Shown here piece after piece: positions 47,592-55,801 of a stretch of DNA of 64,000 nt (position 1 is the first letter of the stretch; each line of letters starts with the position of its first letter). The stretch is from Sphingobium herbicidovorans (lineage in GTDB: Bacteria > Pseudomonadota > Alphaproteobacteria > Sphingomonadales > Sphingomonadaceae). Position numbers and translations under genes: made by a program. The notes under the pieces were generated by a model, which saw nothing but the letters and a program-made list of their open reading frames with translations, searched no databases and had not been told where the DNA came from. The DNA is taken from assembly GCF_002080435.1 (NCBI RefSeq), contig NZ_CP020538.1, positions 372,001 through 436,000 on the forward strand. The letters run 5' to 3'.

Positions 47592-47846
47592 TCAGTTTCC
47601 ACCCGCTTCATTCGTGTCGATTATAGGGGTCGTCAGGGTCTGGACGGTATCGGGCTTTTCCACCGGGCGCGGGCCGCTTGCCCCCTTACTGTCACCACCA
47701 CCACCGCCGCCTGAAGATGCGGCAATGGCGTCGGACAAAAGGGATGTGGACAGCATGACCGTGATCGCCGGCGGCACAGTCACGGCAAAGCGCCCGCATG
47801 ATTGCAGAAAGCGGCGTCGGTCGTCGGTGGTGGCTTTTTCGGCCAT
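47592..47846 (-). CDS. Small exported protein with Tat-like signal and Gly run (hypothetical)
   Basis: 84 residues. DRRRFLQSCGRFAVTVPPAITVMLST resembles a twin-arginine signal in its RRRFLQ start and hydrophobic core. It is followed by six glycines and a short Pro/Lys tail. ATG 47846 follows GGGGAA. Converges on uvrD; no known function. Confidence 0.6.
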   Translation of the reverse strand: MAEKATTDDRRRFLQSCGRFAVTVPPAITVMLSTSLLSDAIAASSGGGGGGDSKGASGPRPVEKPDTVQTLTTPIIDTNEAGGN

Positions 47847-48009
47847 CGCTATTCCCCCTTCGTCTGAGAAAACGGAGATAGCATCTTTGACCGCCACTCG
47901 CGCTCATTCTGAAGGTTTATGCCTATCGGCATATGCCGGCTATCCGCTGGATTGACCGGTCAAGTGAGCAACCGCACCAATATATTGTCAGTGGTTTCCG
48001 AGTATAGCT

Positions 48010-48085
48010 TGGTGGAGCCTAGCGGGATCGAACCGCTGACCTCCTGCATGCCATGCAGGCGCTCTCCCAGCTGAGCTAAGGCCCC
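48010..48085 (-). tRNA. tRNA-Ala (anticodon GGC), copy 1
   Basis: Cloverleaf on the minus strand: acceptor GGGGCCT/AGGCTCC (one G-T pair), anticodon stem CCTGC/GCAGG, loop ATGGCAT (anticodon GGC), encoded CCA at 48012-48010. 76 nt. Identical to the copy at 48273-48348. Confidence 0.97.
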
Positions 48086-48272
48086 ATCGTAGCGCGGCAC
48101 GAACCGCATCCCAATGGATCAGGCCATGTCCGGTAAGACCGTCGGCCATATGTCTGGAGTTCCTCGCCCGCTCGGAACTGGCAGGGCTGTTCCAGGCCCG
48201 GCCCGCTTCCTCACATGAACTCGGGTGTCCTTCGGAAAAATGCCCTTTCGGTCATCATTTCATCCGAAAAAC

Positions 48273-48348
48273 TGGTGGAGCCTAGCGGGATCGAACCGCT
48301 GACCTCCTGCATGCCATGCAGGCGCTCTCCCAGCTGAGCTAAGGCCCC
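48273..48348 (-). tRNA. tRNA-Ala (anticodon GGC), copy 2
   Basis: Base-for-base identical to 48010-48085, 263 bp away in the same orientation. Sequences outside the 76-nt gene differ, so only the tRNA itself is conserved. Confidence 0.97.
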
Positions 48349-48437
48349 ATTTCCAGTGTCGGCGCCGTTTGGGTCCGGCCACCGTGGAGGTCGCTGCCAT
48401 TAGGTGGCGGCTCCCTCCTTGGCAAGCAGAAAATTAC

Positions 48438-48773
48438 TTAATTGTCGTCGTCGCCATCGTTGCCGCCAGCATCGACGCCCAGGTCGTCATCACCGCCTAG
48501 ATCGACATCATTGTCCGGCGAATCTCCGTCGTCATCGACGTCCAGATCCAGGTCCAGATCGTCATCTGCCGTCTCCAGTTCGCCGTCGGCTGTCTCGATG
48601 ACCTTCTTGGGCGCTTCTTCATAAGGCAGCGGCTGCTTCGACTTCAAAACAGGCTCAGGTTCCCAAGCCGTTCCGCAGTTGATGCAGGTCACCGGGTCGT
48701 CCTTGCCCAGGTCATAGAAGCGCGTCGCACATTTTGGGCAGCTACGCTTCGTGCCCCATTCAGCCTTGACCAT
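48438..48773 (-). CDS. FYDLN acid-domain zinc-ribbon protein (TIGR02300-like)
   Basis: 111-residue protein of the alphaproteobacterial TIGR02300 group. An N-terminal zinc ribbon KRSCPKCATRFYDLGKDD with CINCG gives four cysteines and the namesake FYDLN-like FYDLGKD. The C-terminal half is an extreme acidic tail (runs of Asp with Leu, Val and Gly). ATG 48773 gives the family start MVKAEWGTK; upstream in-frame sequence overlaps aroA. Function unknown. Confidence 0.9.
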   Translation of the reverse strand: MVKAEWGTKRSCPKCATRFYDLGKDDPVTCINCGTAWEPEPVLKSKQPLPYEEAPKKVIETADGELETADDDLDLDLDVDDDGDSPDNDVDLGGDDDLGVDAGGNDGDDDN

Positions 48774-48923
48774 GTCCGGCCTTGTCCTTCTAACGAGTGC
48801 TCTAACAGAAATCACGCGGCACGACGATGTCGCCCGCGAAGCGACGCGCGCCTTGCCATAGCGAAACCGCGCTGTCAAAAGCCGGGCGCAATTTTTCAGT
48901 TCCCCGGCAAACGGATCAACCCC

Positions 48924-50264
48924 GTGACATCTTCTTCCGATCAACCCAATCCCATGACCTTCTCCAGCGCGCCCTCCCTCTCAGGGAGCATCCGGGTGCC
49001 CGGCGACAAGAGCATTTCGCACCGATCGCTGATGCTGTCGGCGCTTGCGGTGGGTGAAAGCCGGGTGAAAGGCCTGCTGGAGGGCGAAGACGTGCTCGCC
49101 ACCGCCGCCGCCATGCGTGCAATGGGCGCGCAGATCAGCCGCGACGATGACGGCATATGGCACATTCGGGGCGTCGGCGTCGGCGGGTTGCTGCAACCGC
49201 AGTCTGCGCTCGACATGGGGAATAGCGGCACCTCCACACGCCTGTTGATGGGCCTGGTCGCCAGTCATGCGATCACCGCGACTTTCGTAGGCGACGCATC
49301 CCTCAGCAAGCGCCCCATGGCGCGCGTTACAGAACCCCTCTCCCGCACAGGCGCGAGCTTCACGTCCAGCCCTGGCGATCGACTGCCGCTCACCATGCGC
49401 GGAATCTGCCCAGCCGTCCCGCTGGACTATCGCCTGCCCGTCGCCTCCGCTCAGGTGAAATCGGCCATCCTGCTCGCTGGTCTCAATACGCCCGGCATGA
49501 CGCGCGTCGTCGAACCTATCCCAACCCGCGATCATAGCGAACGCATGCTCAAGGGTTTCGGCGCAGATCTCAACGTAGAGGTAGAGACTGACGGCACGCG
49601 CATCATCACCCTGATGGGCGAAGCCGAACTGCGCCCGCAATCGATCGCCGTGCCGGGCGACCCATCATCGGCCGCCTTCCCGATGGTCGCCGCACTGCTG
49701 GTGCCGGGGTCGAAGGTGACAATCGCCAATGTCGGCCTCAACGCGACCCGCGCGGGGCTGATCGATCTGCTGCGCGAAATGGGTGGCGACATTCTGATCG
49801 AAAATCCGCGCGAGGTGGGCGGCGAACCGGTGGGCGACCTCGTCATCACCGCCTCTCCGCTCGTGGCCGTCGAACCCGATCCCGCCCGCGCGCCGTCGAT
49901 GATCGACGAATATCCCGTCGCTTTCATCGCCGCCGCATTCGCCGAAGGGCGCAGCATTTTCCGCGGCCTTCAGGAACTGCGCGTGAAGGAATCGGACCGC
50001 ATCGCCACTATGGCGGCCGGCCTGCGCGCGATCGGCGTCGACGTAGAGGAACTGGAGGATGGCATCGTTATCGAAGGCAGCGGCGGCGCGCTCCTTCCCG
50101 GCGGCGGCCCTATCTCCACCAAGCTCGATCATCGTATCGCCATGAGTTTCGCTGTCGCCGGCCTGGTATCGAAGAACGGCGTCACCATCGACGACATGCG
50201 TCCGGTCGCAACCAGTTTCCCCGGCTTCACCGGCCTTCTGCAATCGCTGGGCGCCATTCCATGA
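48924..50264 (+). CDS. aroA: 3-phosphoshikimate 1-carboxyvinyltransferase (EPSP synthase, class II type)
   Basis: Sixth step of the shikimate pathway (446 residues from GTG 48924; ATG 48954 is an alternative). VPGDKSISHRSLMLSALA, MGNSGTSTRLLMG, SAQVKSAILLAG, RDHSERML and GLNATRAG are present. The set GDKx, SAQxK, RxHxE and NxTR is that of class II (CP4-like) enzymes. At the position where CP4 has Ala100 this protein has Gly (NSGT), as in the sensitive class I enzyme. First gene of the aroA-membrane protein-cmk operon, overlapping the next gene by 4 bp. Confidence 0.95.
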   Translation: MTSSSDQPNPMTFSSAPSLSGSIRVPGDKSISHRSLMLSALAVGESRVKGLLEGEDVLATAAAMRAMGAQISRDDDGIWHIRGVGVGGLLQPQSALDMGNSGTSTRLLMGLVASHAITATFVGDASLSKRPMARVTEPLSRTGASFTSSPGDRLPLTMRGICPAVPLDYRLPVASAQVKSAILLAGLNTPGMTRVVEPIPTRDHSERMLKGFGADLNVEVETDGTRIITLMGEAELRPQSIAVPGDPSSAAFPMVAALLVPGSKVTIANVGLNATRAGLIDLLREMGGDILIENPREVGGEPVGDLVITASPLVAVEPDPARAPSMIDEYPVAFIAAAFAEGRSIFRGLQELRVKESDRIATMAAGLRAIGVDVEELEDGIVIEGSGGALLPGGGPISTKLDHRIAMSFAVAGLVSKNGVTIDDMRPVATSFPGFTGLLQSLGAIP

Positions 50265-50512
50265 CGTTAGACCTCGCCAATATCGTTGGTCTGATCGGGA
50301 GCAGTATGATGGTTATCGCCTATGCCTATAGCAACATGGCGAAGGTCTTGAATTTCACCCTTTTCAATCTGTTGAATCTGGTCGGCGCGCTACTGCTCAT
50401 CTGTTCGTTGACGGTTCATTTCAACGTGGCGTCCATGGCGCTGGAAGTCGTCTGGGCCGTCATTGCGCTCATCGGCCTGGCCAAAGCGCTGCGGAAGGGG
50501 AAAGCGTCATGA
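50261..50512 (+). CDS. Small CBU_0592-like membrane protein
   Basis: 83 residues with three hydrophobic segments (about 7-24, 33-52, 58-74), matching the short CBU_0592-type membrane domain seen as stand-alone proteins in alphaproteobacteria. Its start overlaps the aroA stop (ATGA) and its stop overlaps the cmk start (ATGA), so it is translated as part of the operon. Function unknown. Confidence 0.8.
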   Translation: MTLDLANIVGLIGSSMMVIAYAYSNMAKVLNFTLFNLLNLVGALLLICSLTVHFNVASMALEVVWAVIALIGLAKALRKGKAS

Positions 50513-51143
50513 TCATCGCCGTCGATGGCCCCGCCGCTTCGGGCAAAGGCACGATCGCCAAGGCTCTGGGCCGTCATTATGGCCTGCCCGTGCTCGACAC
50601 CGGCCTTCTTTACCGGGCTGTGGGCCTGGCCGTCCTGAAGACCGGGGGGACCCCGATCATGAAGCCGATGCGTTGGGAGCCTGCACGTTCAAGGACGCCG
50701 TGCTGGCAGACCCGGCGCTGCGCAGCGAAGCCGTCGGCTCGCTCGCTTCGCGCGTCTCTATCCATCAAAGCGTTCGTCAGGCATTGGTCAAACGCCAGCG
50801 TGACTTCGCCACCCAGCCGGGCGGCGCGATACTGGACGGCCGGGACATCGCCACCGTCATCGCGCCTGACGCGGATGCAAAGATCTTCGTCACCGCGAGC
50901 GTTCATGTCCGCGCCCAGCGCCGCTATGACGACGCCCTGTCTCATGGCGGCAATCCTGACATGGACAGTCTGATCGCCGACATTCAGGCACGGGACACGC
51001 GCGACATGAGTCGCGACCATGCGCCCCTGCGCATGGCGGACGGTGCGGACTTGCTCGACACCAGCAATTTGACTATAGACGCCGCCGTCCAGCAGGCCAT
51101 TGCACTGGTGGACGCCCAGTTGGAACGTCGGCGGCAAGCCTGA
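50509..51143 (+). pseudogene. cmk: Cytidylate kinase, disrupted by a one-base frameshift
   Basis: CMP/dCMP kinase. The first 47 residues ([20 protein letters not shown] to LAVLKTGG) read in one frame. The rest ([16 protein letters not shown] onward, with [18 protein letters not shown] and [15 protein letters not shown]) reads in another, down to 51143. The break falls in a run of six G at 50644-50649; seven would restore a 211-residue enzyme of normal length. P-loop GPAASGKGT is intact. Loss of this core enzyme would be surprising between intact aroA and rpsA, so a base-calling error is the first explanation. Confidence 0.85.
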
Positions 51144-51152
51144 CGCGACGGC

Positions 51153-51180
51153 GGCGCTTGGGATGCCCAGGCGCCCTTTT
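51153..51180 (+). terminator. Rho-independent terminator after cmk
   Basis: A 10-bp stem (51153-51162 with 51166-51175, one G-T pair) with loop ATG, followed by CTTTTCGCTTTT. It is 10 nt past the cmk stop and separates the aroA-cmk operon from rpsA. Confidence 0.75.
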
Positions 51181-51207
51181 CGCTTTTCCCAAAGGGGTGT
51201 CCCTTGT

Positions 51208-51244
51208 CACGGCCGAACGGATGTTCGCACGGTATTCGGCCGTG
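51208..51244 (+). promoter_or_regulatory. Perfect 10-bp hairpin in the rpsA upstream region
   Basis: CACGGCCGAA (51208-51217) pairs exactly with TTCGGCCGTG (51235-51244) around a 17-base loop, 71 bp before the rpsA start. There is no T tract, so it is not a terminator. It could be a leader structure used in S1 autoregulation or an operator. Confidence 0.4.
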
Positions 51245-51314
51245 CGGGCGGTTTGGCCTGAAAGACCACCGGATACAACCGGTAGGCCAGCAATGATGTG
51301 TGAAGGAAACTACC

Positions 51315-53027
51315 ATGGCCTCTACGGCATTCCCCTCGCGCGACGATTTCGCCGCGCTTCTCAATGATTCTCTCGGTGGCGAGGACGGCGGCTTCGAAGG
51401 CCGCGTCGTAAAGGGCACCGTTACCGGCATCGAAAACGACATGGCGCTGATCGACGTCGGCCTGAAGTCGGAAGGCCGCGTGCCGCTGCGCGAATTCGCT
51501 GCGCCGGGCCAGAAGGCCGAATTGAAGGTCGGCGACGAAGTCGAAGTCTATGTCGATCGCGTCGAAAATGCCCATGGCGAAGCCATGCTGTCGCGCGACC
51601 GCGCGCGCCGTGAAGCCGCCTGGGACAAGCTGGAAAGCGAGTTCACCGAAAACGCACGCGTCGAAGGCGTCATCTTCGGCCGCGTCAAGGGCGGTTTCAC
51701 CGTCGATCTCGACGGCGCCGTGGCGTTCCTGCCCGGTTCGCAGGTCGACATTCGCCCCGTCCGCGACGTCACGCCGCTGATGGACATTCCGCAGCCGTTC
51801 CAGATCCTGAAGATGGATCGCCGCCGCGGCAACATCGTCGTGTCGCGCCGCGCCATTCTGGAAGAAACCCGCGCCGAACAGCGTAGCGGCCTTATCCAGA
51901 CGCTGGCCGAAGGTCAGATCATCGAAGGCGTCGTCAAGAACATCACCGACTATGGTGCGTTCGTTGACCTGGGCGGCATCGACGGCCTGCTGCATGTCAC
52001 CGACCTCAGCTACAAGCGGATCAACCACCCGAACGAGATGATCAACATCGGCGATACCGTCCGTGTCCAGATCATCCGCATCAACCGCGACACCCAGCGC
52101 ATCAGCCTTGGCATGAAGCAGCTGGAAAGCGATCCGTGGGAAGGCGCCGCCGCCAAGTACCCGATTGGCGCCAAGCTGTCGGGCCGCGTCACGAACATCA
52201 CCGAATATGGCGCGTTCGTCGAACTGGAGCCGGGCATCGAGGGCCTGGTTCACGTGTCGGAAATGTCCTGGACCAAGAAGAACGTCCATCCTGGCAAGAT
52301 CGTTTCGACCAGCCAGGAAGTCGAAGTCCTGGTCCTGGAAGTCGATCCCGAAAAGCGTCGCATCAGCCTCGGCCTCAAGCAGGCCCAGAACAATCCTTGG
52401 GACAGCTTTGCCGAACGTCACCCGATCGGCTCGACCGTCGAGGGCGAAGTCAAGAACGCAACCGAGTTCGGCCTGTTCATCGGCCTGGACGGCGACGTCG
52501 ACGGCATGGTCCACATGTCGGACATCGCCTGGGGCATTTCGGGCGAAGACGCGCTGGCTCTCCACCGCAAGGGCGAATCGGTTCAGGCCGTCGTTCTCGA
52601 CATCGACGTCGAGAAGGAGCGCATCAGCCTTGGCATGAAGCAGCTTGAGCGTGGCGGCCCGGCCGCTGGTGGCACCGCTGCCGCGGCTGCCGGCCTCAAC
52701 AAGAACTCGATCGTTACCGTGACGGTTCTGGAAGTCCGCGACGGCGGTCTGGAAGTCCAGGCTGGCGAAGACGGCGCTGCCGGCTTCATCAAGCGCAGCG
52801 ACCTTGGCCGTGACCGCGACGAACAGCGTCCGGAACGTTTCCAGGTCGGCCAGAAGTTCGACGCCATGGTCACCGGTTTCGACCGTGCCAAGAAGCCGAC
52901 CTTCTCCGTCAAGGCGATGCAGATCGCCGAAGAAAAGCAGGCCGTGGCTCAATATGGTTCGTCCGACAGCGGCGCATCGCTGGGCGACATTCTGGGCGAA
53001 GCCTTGAAGGCGAAGAGCGAAGGCTAA
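51315..53027 (+). CDS. rpsA: 30S ribosomal protein S1
   Basis: RNA-binding ribosomal protein S1 (570 residues) with six S1/OB repeats. Repeats three to six show the full pattern, e.g. IIEGVVKNITDYGAFVDLGG, GLLHVTDLSYKRINHP and SLGMKQLE. The first two are divergent (VKGTVTGIENDMALIDVGLK), as in E. coli S1. ATG 51315 follows AAGGA at proper spacing; a GTG five codons earlier was rejected. A strong terminator follows. cmk-rpsA-ihfB is a widely conserved order. Confidence 0.98.
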   Translation: MASTAFPSRDDFAALLNDSLGGEDGGFEGRVVKGTVTGIENDMALIDVGLKSEGRVPLREFAAPGQKAELKVGDEVEVYVDRVENAHGEAMLSRDRARREAAWDKLESEFTENARVEGVIFGRVKGGFTVDLDGAVAFLPGSQVDIRPVRDVTPLMDIPQPFQILKMDRRRGNIVVSRRAILEETRAEQRSGLIQTLAEGQIIEGVVKNITDYGAFVDLGGIDGLLHVTDLSYKRINHPNEMINIGDTVRVQIIRINRDTQRISLGMKQLESDPWEGAAAKYPIGAKLSGRVTNITEYGAFVELEPGIEGLVHVSEMSWTKKNVHPGKIVSTSQEVEVLVLEVDPEKRRISLGLKQAQNNPWDSFAERHPIGSTVEGEVKNATEFGLFIGLDGDVDGMVHMSDIAWGISGEDALALHRKGESVQAVVLDIDVEKERISLGMKQLERGGPAAGGTAAAAAGLNKNSIVTVTVLEVRDGGLEVQAGEDGAAGFIKRSDLGRDRDEQRPERFQVGQKFDAMVTGFDRAKKPTFSVKAMQIAEEKQAVAQYGSSDSGASLGDILGEALKAKSEG

Positions 53028-53056
53028 TCTCCTTCGAGGTCTATCTAAAGTAATAG

Positions 53057-53089
53057 AGCCCGCCGGAAGGACTTCCGGCGGGCTTTTTC
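53057..53089 (+). terminator. Rho-independent terminator of rpsA
   Basis: Thirteen-base arms (53057-53069 and 53072-53084) form a perfect G/C-rich stem, with an effective loop of about four bases, followed by TTTTTCT. Confidence 0.93.
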
Positions 53090-53127
53090 TATCCCAAAAT
53101 GAGAGCATAACTACCGACATTGGATAA

Positions 53128-53156
53128 TTGTCATGAGGTAACGAACTCACTATAAA
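53128..53156 (+). promoter_or_regulatory. Sigma-70-type promoter of ihfB
   Basis: TTGTCA (53128-53133), 17-bp spacer, TATAAA (53151-53156), 36 bp upstream of the ihfB start and just past the rpsA terminator. Near-consensus elements in an AT-richer stretch. Confidence 0.65.
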
Positions 53157-53191
53157 TTAAGCGGGAACCAGAAGGGGGAGCTGGAGGACCA

Positions 53192-53479
53192 ATGATACGC
53201 TCGGAACTGATACAGACTCTGGCAGAGGAAAATCCGGACCTCGGACTTCAAGAGGTCGAACGGATTGTTGATCTCTTCTTCAGGGAGATCGTGGACCGCC
53301 TTTCAAACGGCGGCAGGGTGGAGTTGCGCGGCTTTGGGGCGTTCACCACACGTGCGCGCGACGCACGCACAGGACGCAATCCGCGCACGGGGGAGCAGGT
53401 GCCGGTGTCCGCAAAGCGCGTCCCTTACTTCAAACCAGGCAAGGAAATGCGGGAACGTCTGAACAGCAAGACGCACTGA
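53192..53479 (+). CDS. ihfB: Integration host factor subunit beta
   Basis: DNA-bending nucleoid protein of the HU/IHF family (95 residues), partner of IHF-alpha. The beta-arm signature [21 protein letters not shown] with the intercalating Pro, and [14 protein letters not shown], identify the family. Initial [15 protein letters not shown] and the position after rpsA support IhfB over HU. GGAGGACC lies before ATG 53192. Confidence 0.95.
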   Translation: MIRSELIQTLAEENPDLGLQEVERIVDLFFREIVDRLSNGGRVELRGFGAFTTRARDARTGRNPRTGEQVPVSAKRVPYFKPGKEMRERLNSKTH

Positions 53480-53530
53480 ATAGCAGCGCGTCTTGACCTG
53501 CGCGCTCGGAGACGTCAGGGGGATCGCCAC

Positions 53531-53616
53531 GCGGACGTGGCGAAATCGGTAGACGCAGCGGACTTAAAATCCGCCTCCCCCTGGGAATGCGGGTTCAAGT
53601 CCCGCCGTCCGCACCA
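53531..53616 (+). tRNA. tRNA-Leu (anticodon TAA)
   Basis: Class II tRNA of 86 nt: acceptor GCGGACG/CGTCCGC, anticodon stem GCGGA/TCCGC with loop CTTAAAA (anticodon TAA), a long variable arm, T-loop TTCAAGTC and encoded CCA (53614-53616). Confidence 0.97.
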
Positions 53617-53638
53617 GCTTGCATCACATATCGACGCG

Positions 53639-53906
53639 CTAGGGCGTAAACTCATGAATGGCGCGTTCGAGGCGTCAAAATGGCGAACATATCGCGCCGA
53701 AATGCACGGCGCGAAGCTCATACGCCTTTGCAAGCCTATTTCGGTTTCAGATGGAAGCCATTTGGGCGTCCTGCGGATTTGACCAAAAAGTCCCATCCCG
53801 GCGTCGAGAGTGCTTGAAATATCGACATATTCCTGCGCCATCTTTCGTTGTGTCGGGCCTTTTTGCTTCAAACCTCAAACGCGCCATTTCTGAGTTTACG
53901 CCCTAG
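53639..53906. repeat. 268-bp element bounded by 29-bp inverted repeats (MITE-like)
   Basis: The outer 29 bases at 53639-53667 (beginning CTAGGGCGTAAACTCA) return as their reverse complement at 53878-53906 with only two mismatches. Inner sequence has no credible gene and is AT-richer than flanking genes. The element begins 22 bp after tRNA-Leu and fills most of the 337-bp gap before the antiporter gene. It looks like a small non-autonomous transposable element or a dispersed intergenic palindrome. No clear target duplication was found, and no second copy is in the window. Confidence 0.6.
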
Positions 53907-53953
53907 TTGCGCGCAGGGCTGGAAATTCTGCGCGGTTCCCGCAATGGTGAACC

Positions 53954-55738
53954 ATGGCCGGTGCAATCAATCCACAAAGTTTCAGCGATTCCCTGGTTAT
54001 CCTGGGAGCGGCCGGCCTGGTGATCCCAGGCTTTGCGCGCTTCCGCATCAGCCCTGTGATCGGCTTCATCCTTGTCGGCCTTGCGGTAGGGCCATCGGGC
54101 CTTGGTGCGCTCGTCGGCCAGTATCCCTGGCTCTACCATGTCACCATTTCGAACAGGGAGGCGATAGAGCCTTTCGCTGAACTCGGCGTCATTTTACTGC
54201 TTTTCTCCATAGGCCTGGAACTGAGCTTCCGTCGCCTCTGGGTCATGCGAACGCAGGTCTTTGGGGTTGGTGCGACCGAACTGGTGGGAAGCGCCGCCCT
54301 GATCGCGCTGGGCCTTTACTGGCTTGGCCAACCCCTTGCAGGAGCAATCGGCCTTGGCTTGGCGCTCGCACTTTCGTCAACCGCCGTAGTGCTGCCCATG
54401 GTCGGAACACAGAGCGCGGTGGGACGCGCCGCTTTTGCGATGCTCCTGTTCGAAGATCTTGCGCTGGTTCCCATCATCTTCATGCTCGGTGCACTCGCAC
54501 CGTCGGTTGCGTCCAGCCCGGATGGCGCGTGGGGCGCGCTCGCTGATACCCTGCTGAAAGGCGGGATCACAATTGCTGTCATGTTGGTGCTAGGCCGCAT
54601 TGTCCTGCCACGCATATTCAGTCAGGCCGCCCGCACCAAAAGTCCCGAAGTTTTCCTCGCGGCCAGCCTGCTTGTCGTGATCATCTCCAGTATCGCGACA
54701 TCGGTCGCTGGCCTGTCACCCATCGTGGGCGCCCTGCTGGCCGGGCTGCTGATTGCCGAAACCGAATATCATGGCGAAGTCGAAGTGATGACCGCGCCGT
54801 TCAAGGGCCTGGCCCTGGGCGTGTTCCTGATCACCGTGGGCATGAGCTTGGATGTCCGGGTGATCCTGGCGAACTGGCCCAGCCTGGTGCTGGCGGTCTT
54901 CGGGGTAGTCCTTGCGAAAACCGTCGTCACGGCGGCGCTCCTCTATATTTCCGGGGCTCGTAAGGGCGTTGCCCTTGAAGTCGGCGTACTCATGGCCAGC
55001 CCGTCGGAAACCACCTTGATCGTGCTTTCGACCGCCGCGGCAGCAAACCTCATTTTGCCGTCCACGGCCGCATTCTGGCAAATTGTGACGGCGATTGGCC
55101 TCACCATCACGCCCCTGCTCGCTCGCATCGGCCACGATATCGCAAGACGACTCGAAATGGCGCTGGGCGAAGATACGCCAGACCTCCACCAGGAAAGTAC
55201 CGAAGCCGCCGCTGTCGTGATCGGCTTCGGTCGAGTTGGTCGCATGGTCTGCGATCTGCTGCGCGTCCACAATCAACGCTTTACGGTTGTTGAATCCGAT
55301 CCCGATGTCGTCGCACAGGGTCGTCGTGACGGCTATCCGATCCTCTTTGGCGATGTGTCTCGCGTAGAAATGCTTGATAAACTTCGGCTGGGCCATGCCC
55401 GCGCGCTGATCCTGACCATGGACGATCCCGTCCTGTCGATCCGCGTGACCAAGCGAGTCCGCGGGTGGGTCCCGGATTTGCCGATCATCGCCCGCGCGCG
55501 CGATACCGACCATGCAGCACAACTATACAGGGCAGGCGCCAGCGATGCGGTTCCCGAAACGCTCGAAAGCTCCCTTCAACTGGCCGAAACGGCGCTCATT
55601 GACCTCGGCATCGCCATGGGGCCCGTCATCGCCTCCATTCACCAGACCCGCGAGGATCTGCGCATGGGTATTAAGGACGCGGCGCAAATGGACACCGCCC
55701 CGAAATTGCGAAGGCTGCGCCCCGACGAGGTGCCCTGA
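53954..55738 (+). CDS. CPA2-family cation:proton antiporter with TrkA-N domain (KefB-like)
   Basis: 594 residues. About 12-13 membrane segments cover roughly 10-405 (ELGVILLLFSIGLELSF, LALALSSTAVVLPMVG, MLLFEDLALVPIIF with the antiporter acidic pair). A cytoplasmic TrkA-N/RCK domain follows with the nucleotide loop VVIGFGRVGRMVCDLL (about 417-432) and VVESDPDVVAQ. This is the layout of KefB/KefC and related potassium efflux systems. No KefF/G-type ancillary gene is adjacent, so the regulation of glutathione-gated members cannot be assumed. Confidence 0.9.
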   Translation: MAGAINPQSFSDSLVILGAAGLVIPGFARFRISPVIGFILVGLAVGPSGLGALVGQYPWLYHVTISNREAIEPFAELGVILLLFSIGLELSFRRLWVMRTQVFGVGATELVGSAALIALGLYWLGQPLAGAIGLGLALALSSTAVVLPMVGTQSAVGRAAFAMLLFEDLALVPIIFMLGALAPSVASSPDGAWGALADTLLKGGITIAVMLVLGRIVLPRIFSQAARTKSPEVFLAASLLVVIISSIATSVAGLSPIVGALLAGLLIAETEYHGEVEVMTAPFKGLALGVFLITVGMSLDVRVILANWPSLVLAVFGVVLAKTVVTAALLYISGARKGVALEVGVLMASPSETTLIVLSTAAAANLILPSTAAFWQIVTAIGLTITPLLARIGHDIARRLEMALGEDTPDLHQESTEAAAVVIGFGRVGRMVCDLLRVHNQRFTVVESDPDVVAQGRRDGYPILFGDVSRVEMLDKLRLGHARALILTMDDPVLSIRVTKRVRGWVPDLPIIARARDTDHAAQLYRAGASDAVPETLESSLQLAETALIDLGIAMGPVIASIHQTREDLRMGIKDAAQMDTAPKLRRLRPDEVP

Positions 55739-55801
55739 CGATCAGCGGACCGCTCGCATCAAAACGACCCGGAAACCGCCAAGAAGCCCTTTGGCGACGG
55801 G

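Noticed and set aside
48010..48348. Pair of 76-bp direct repeats as a possible att or IS duplication.
   Set aside because: Both are complete tRNA-Ala genes; the sequence between them holds no element.
53467..53495. 8-bp hairpin over the ihfB stop codon as a terminator.
   Set aside because: No T tract follows; a Rho-independent role is not supported.
53515..53871. Open frames on both strands across tRNA-Leu (53537-53782 plus, 53515-53871 minus).
   Set aside because: They translate the tRNA itself and the adjoining inverted-repeat element; such products are a well-known annotation artefact.
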